Assembly (NCBI GenBank): GCA_015179045.1
Contig: WHUZ01000016.1
Span: 372,001 to 436,000 of the forward strand
DNA from: Kalaharituber pfeilii
Taxonomy: Eukaryota > Ascomycota > Pezizomycetes > Pezizales > Pezizaceae
Length of the DNA: 64,000 nt
Reading direction: 5' to 3'
The number at the start of each line of letters is the position of its first letter. The stretch's first letter is position 1. The notes below the pieces were generated by a model. That model saw nothing but the letters and a program-made list of their open reading frames with translations, searched no databases and had not been told where the DNA came from. Positions 61,833 through 64,000 of this stretch are shown one piece after another. The position numbers and the translations under genes are program-made.

Positions 61833-62571
61833 GATTTATTTCAAACGTAAGGAATAAAGAGAATAAATGAAAGATCCGTAAGAATAAATTATGAAAATAC
61901 AATAAAACTAACTGAAAACTTGATAAAGAAAATAAAATTAAAACCCATTCTACCACACACGGTATAGTTCTCTGATATCATACTGTCCTCTAGAGGAGCT
62001 CTATCGTTCTTTGATTTTTCCAGTAGGACGGCGGAAATGAAGCTGATTGATAATTGCTCATGCCGTATGCATTTTTCTATTTCTTCTATGAGTGCTCCGG
62101 ATGGCTGTGAAGTGGATTTAAGTGCCGTGGATTGAGGTATGGTGGGCTGTAGTGCGGAAGATTGAAGAAGAGTACGAAGGAGCGATTTCCGTTCATATAC
62201 CAGAGGGAGCAACTCCCTTTTTGGAAACGTCTATCGAGGGAATAGAATCAGCTATGGAAGTATACTGAGGTATTGTGGATTCTGAGGTACTTTAGACTCT
62301 GACTCTGAATCCGAATCTGACTCTGACTCCCACTCCAGATCTGACTGACGCCGGCTCCAAATCCGACTTCCAGCGGGATGAGCCTTTCTCTGGAGCTTCT
62401 GCGATGTTTTGATTTCTTGCATAGGTAGCCTTGCGAAAGCCTTGTGATATGCATATTCGAGAGCCTTGTGCCATACTTGGTATCGTAGCGTTGCGAGAGC
62501 CTTGCGCCATCCTTGTGATCGATGACAGTGTAATCGTGACAAAAGCCTTCTGTGGCTCTATTTAAGAGCAA
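61833..62571 (-). other. two open frames of doubtful status
   Basis: Minus frames at 61889-62212 and 62248-62571. The second overlaps an alternative frame with an acidic SDSDSESES run. Short repeats of ccttgcgaRagccttg occur near 62430-62505. No family or splice support. Confidence 0.25.
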
Positions 62572-63486
62572 CGTTCTCTCCTACATTTCGATTAGAAGCT
62601 CTGTGCATATATCAGGAAGAAGGTATAATTATGGTTTACCATCAGATTTTCGCCTATTATTTTGATCGTGGTGAAGTATCAAGTAGGGTATTTGCTTTTT
62701 TTGTGTTGCTAACTTTTTGCTTTTTTGTGTTGTTTTGCTTTTTTTTTTTTCCAATTTCAGATCATGCACATTGACTCGGATCCCCTGTAATACATGAGTT
62801 GCTGTGATTCTCCTTTGAAATTATAAAATTATAAAAATTTGTTTAAATTCATAAAATTCACAATCTATAAGATTTGACGAAAAATAAGAAAGCTAAAGTT
62901 TTAACACTCAGCCCGTTGCTTTAGTATTTGAACATCTTATTCTCTTCAGAACTTATAGTTAAAGTATCTAAATTTCTGATTGTAAATATCGATTGATTGC
63001 TTGAGATACTAGTTTAGTCTTAATTTGACCCCAGTTTTGTCTAGCTGCCACGTACCGTAGTATTCTGTATGGATTTATTGATCCTTGCTATATATGCTGT
63101 AGGTGGTATCATTTCTTGCAACAAAATATGTGTAAATTAAGCAGAACATCCAAAGACGATAAATTCTAGATCGTTGTGTAAATGTCTACTTTTTCTTCTC
63201 TGTTGTACAACCTATACTAGGTACGCACTACGCTCGTTAATATGATGGGTCTTGTTCACACTGGAAATGCAGCTTGGTGTATGGTAAGAGGATGGATTTT
63301 TGTACGTAATATTAACTGATGTTTGTTTGAACTATAGTGAGGTGTGCCGGTTTTTGCCTTGGTTGATGCCTTCCCCTAACGACCGGAATTCTGAGTTAAG
63401 ACAGGATAAAATTGTAATCCATTCCAAAAAAAAATAAAAATAAAAATAAAAATAAACACAGAAATATTAGCGGTGGTCATCAATTA
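62572..63486. other. no gene recognised
   Basis: AT-rich DNA with T-runs and an (AAAAAT)n tract near 63427-63458. Confidence 0.45.
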
Positions 63487-63660
63487 TCTACAGTAAAGTA
63501 AATGGAACATTTGTACATTTTTCGCGTCTTGGCATCAATGCCCATTGGCTATGTTCCGCCCTGAAATGTAAGGTAAGGTACAACTATCACAGTACATTTC
63601 TGAAAAATCTACAGCACGAAATAGTCCCGTTACATTTGGAAAAACATTTACTTTACTTTA
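63487..63660. repeat. imperfect foldback, ~170 bp
   Basis: cagtaaagtaaatggaacat at the left and catttactttactttag at the right are inverted copies. It could be a small MITE; the target duplication is unclear. Confidence 0.45.
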
Positions 63661-63683
63661 GATTTGCTACGAACCGCCCCCAC

Positions 63684-63986
63684 TCAACACAACCCCACAC
63701 CGCACCGCACCGCACCGCACCGCACCGCACCGCACCAGAAGGAGGCTCTTTGCATCCGAGAAATAGCGAGAAATGCTGGATCTGGATATTCATTAATCAA
63801 ATTTGATAGAATATTTGACTGTTGCCTTCCAGCAGAGTTTTTGCCAGGGTTAAAATATTGATTAGCTGCAATATTATCACTCCTATCTATTAGCTCCTGA
63901 AGCTCCTCTAAGTCCTCCTCTACTTCCTCTGAACTGTACTCTGAGTCAAACTCTGTATCTAAATCATACTCCATTGCTGTCATCAA
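63684..63986 (-). pseudogene. possible Harbinger/HARBI1-type transposase N-terminus
   Basis: ATG at 63986 or 63983, a strongly acidic start (EFDSEYSSEEVEEDLEELQE), then ILSNLINEYPDPAFLAISRM, QRASFW. The NEYPDPAFL..SRMQRASFW segment resembles the conserved block before the DDE core in fungal HARBI1-like proteins. The frame then runs into a (CCGCA)n repeat at 63697-63737, encoding GAVRC repeats, and ends. Family assignment is tentative. Confidence 0.4.
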
Positions 63987-64000
63987 AACATTGATTTCAG

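Overview
The window looks like transposon-rich nuclear DNA of a filamentous ascomycete. The support is: short introns (50-65 nt, GTATGT/GTAAGT donors, CTAAC/CTGAC branch sites), a dispersed 5S rRNA gene, a NACHT-type NLR with the ascomycete 'MDPFSIS' N-terminal domain, an H-type lectin, DUF3435-type tyrosine recombinase remnants, and LINEs with a C-terminal RNase H. A Pezizomycetes (truffle-like) genome would fit, but the species cannot be fixed by eye. Everything below is by-eye reading; no database search was run.

Layout. 1-6.4 kb: an ORF split by a LINE, then two joined Ty3/Gypsy remnants. 6.4-16.4 kb: gene-poor DNA with hAT-like, pogo-like and Tc1-like non-autonomous elements and a solo LTR. 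16.4-17.3 kb: a two-exon gene. 18.27-28.3 kb: a 5S rRNA gene followed by a broken DUF3435 recombinase gene (itself split by two solo LTRs, a hAT-like element, a foldback element and a LINE derivative), an EST1-like pseudogene, and a NACHT NLR on the other strand. 31.7-35.5 kb: a tandem-domain H-type lectin gene and a two-membrane-segment coiled-coil gene. 36.5-45.8 kb: an old Copia element into which an apparently intact Copia (identical 317-bp LTRs, 5-bp target duplication, 1494-codon gag-pol) has inserted head-to-head. 45.8-54.7 kb: a cluster of duplicated small genes, including a SUMO-interaction-motif array protein, a two-module protein and a family of small secreted proteins. 55.2-61.7 kb: a minisatellite, then a second, shrunken copy of the series 5S fragment - recombinase - EST1-like - NACHT fragment, again full of insertions. 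61.7-64 kb: mostly empty, ending in the N-terminus of a possible Harbinger-type transposase.

Two themes stand out. First, the same order (5S sequence, DUF3435 recombinase, EST1-like gene, NACHT sequence) occurs twice, about 37 kb apart. The second copy starts inside the 5S gene. This is what a decayed recombinase-driven element that lands in 5S genes and carries cargo would leave. Second, two LINE lineages (called A and B here) have different 3'-terminal hairpins. Many insertions consist of little more than that hairpin plus poly(A), with clear 10-16 bp target duplications; one is only 32 bp long. A related derivative joins the LINE ORF1 directly to the B hairpin, skipping ORF2.

Several copies differ by C-to-T/G-to-A changes at CpA that make stop codons, which looks like RIP. 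The younger Copia shows no such damage.
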